This document shows positions 5,506 to 6,244 of a stretch of DNA of 6,244 bases, piece after piece. Each line of letters begins with the position of its first letter. The stretch's first letter is position 1. The position numbers and the translations under genes were made by a program. This DNA is from an uncultured Litoreibacter sp. (lineage in GTDB: Bacteria > Pseudomonadota > Alphaproteobacteria > Rhodobacterales > Rhodobacteraceae): NCBI GenBank assembly GCA_937928335.1, contig CALFWN010000241.1, positions 1-6,244 of the forward strand, given 5' to 3'. The notes under the pieces were generated by a model. The model was not told where the DNA came from. It searched no databases and saw nothing but the letters and a program-made list of their open reading frames with translations.

Positions 5506-6244
5506 ACACAGCGCGCCCGCAATTCGGCGCGGATGATCTTGCCTGTGGTGGTCATCGGCAACGCCTCCACGAAATGGATTTGGCGCGGGTATTCATGCGC
5601 CGCAAGCCGGGTTTTGACAAGGGCGGCGATCTCGTCTTTCAGCGCCTCGCCGGGCGCATGGCCGGGGGCCAGAACGAGGAAGGCCGCCACCACCGCGCCG
5701 CGCGCAGGGTCCGGGGCCGCCACCACACCCGCCAGCGCAACGGCAGGGTGGGTCAGCAGACAATCCTCAACCTCGCCGGGGCCGATACGGTAGCCCGCAG
5801 AGGTGATCACATCATCATCGCGGGCCAGAAACCTGATCCGCCCCGAGGGCGTCAGCTGGCCCTCATCGCCTGTCAGCAGCCATGTGCCACCGGGGCCGGT
5901 GATAAATTTGCGGGCTGTGGCCTCGGGGTTGTTCCAATAGCGCAGAAACATCACCGGGTCGGGGCTGCGCACGGCGATCTGGCCGTCCTGGCCTGCCGCG
6001 CATGGCGCACCTGTCGCCGCGTCGATCACCGCCACATCATGCCCCGGCACGGGAAACCCCATTATGCCGGGCGCAGCGGGCGCGAGGGCCGCGCAAGAGG
6101 ACACGATCATGTTGCATTCGGTCTGGCCGTAAAACTCGTTGATCGTGGTGCCGAGCACCTCCTGCCCCCATGCGATCAGCGACGCGCCGAGGGTCTCGCC
6201 GCCGCTGGCAACAGATCTGAGATGCACGCCCGGAGGCGGGCTTT
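5502..6244 (-). CDS. AMP-forming acyl-CoA synthetase, C-terminal part (cut by window edge)
   Basis: This is the C-terminal 246 or so residues of an adenylate-forming enzyme that activates a carboxylic acid with ATP and joins it to CoA. The frame stays open to the right edge, so the true start lies outside the window; the internal GTG at 6227 is simply a valine codon in VHLRSVASGGE. Motifs in order are EFYGQTE (adenylate binding), LLTGDEG, RDDDVITSAGYRIGPGEVE (the hinge between large and small domains), and PMTTTGKIIRAELR near the end. The lysine of TGK is the catalytic lysine of the family, encoded at 5540-5538. The overall style resembles acetyl/propionyl- and medium-chain (ACSM-type) synthetases, but the substrate-pocket residues lie mostly outside the window, so the substrate cannot be named. 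gnd follows 56 bp downstream on the same strand. No terminator hairpin was seen after the stop, so readthrough into gnd is possible. Confidence 0.9.
   Translation of the reverse strand, partial: SPPPGVHLRSVASGGETLGASLIAWGQEVLGTTINEFYGQTECNMIVSSCAALAPAAPGIMGFPVPGHDVAVIDAATGAPCAAGQDGQIAVRSPDPVMFLRYWNNPEATARKFITGPGGTWLLTGDEGQLTPSGRIRFLARDDDVITSAGYRIGPGEVEDCLLTHPAVALAGVVAAPDPARGAVVAAFLVLAPGHAPGEALKDEIAALVKTRLAAHEYPRQIHFVEALPMTTTGKIIRAELRARCV

Noticed and set aside
4516..5793. Long + strand open frame of 425 codons opposite gnd and the synthetase
   Set aside because: It is antisense to two proteins with clear family motifs, crosses their intergenic gap, and has the composition expected of a GC-rich shadow frame.
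6225..6227. GTG at 6227 as the start of the acyl-CoA synthetase
   Set aside because: The frame stays open upstream to the window edge with family-like residues, and the N-terminal domain is missing, so this is an internal valine.

Overview
The window looks like a chromosomal segment from an alphaproteobacterium, most likely a member of the Rhodobacteraceae (roseobacter/Rhodobacter group). This is inferred from the GC-rich coding sequence, the AT-richer short intergenic gaps, and protein sequences that read like those of that family. No mobile element, CRISPR array, rRNA or tRNA was seen. The content is mainly housekeeping and storage metabolism, and I do not see a clearly new multigene system. 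The most interesting signals are in the intergenic DNA.

Layout from left to right. Positions 1-105 hold a candidate promoter, followed by a 43-codon small ORF on the + strand (106-237). A 117-bp gap between convergent gene ends (238-354) carries a conspicuous pair of near-identical palindromes (245-297) and a terminator hairpin for phbB (312-340). On the minus strand come phbB, acetoacetyl-CoA reductase (355-1080), a strong A-tract/stem/T-tract terminator hairpin (1142-1184), and phbA, acetyl-CoA acetyltransferase (1200-2375). A complete stand-alone EAL-domain protein (2508-3320, minus) lies upstream of phbA. Across an AT-rich 129-bp divergent gap is tag, DNA-3-methyladenine glycosylase I (3450-4022, plus). 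It converges with gnd, 6-phosphogluconate dehydrogenase (4030-5445, minus), leaving only 7 bp between the stop codons. Upstream of gnd is the C-terminal part of an AMP-forming acyl-CoA synthetase (5502-6244, minus), which runs off the right edge.

How the genes fit together. PhbA condenses two acetyl-CoA to acetoacetyl-CoA, and PhbB reduces that with NADPH to (R)-3-hydroxybutyryl-CoA, the monomer for polyhydroxybutyrate (PHB). Gnd is an NADPH-producing enzyme, and an acyl-CoA synthetase can feed acyl-CoA into the same pool. The region is therefore consistent with carbon storage and redox balance, although the PHB synthase gene is not here. The EAL protein is a candidate cyclic-di-GMP phosphodiesterase, and any link to PHB rests only on gene order. 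Upstream of gnd there is a 14-bp palindrome-like site that closely resembles the gluconate-type LacI-family operator. It overlaps the only promoter-like sequence there and is the best regulatory lead in the window.
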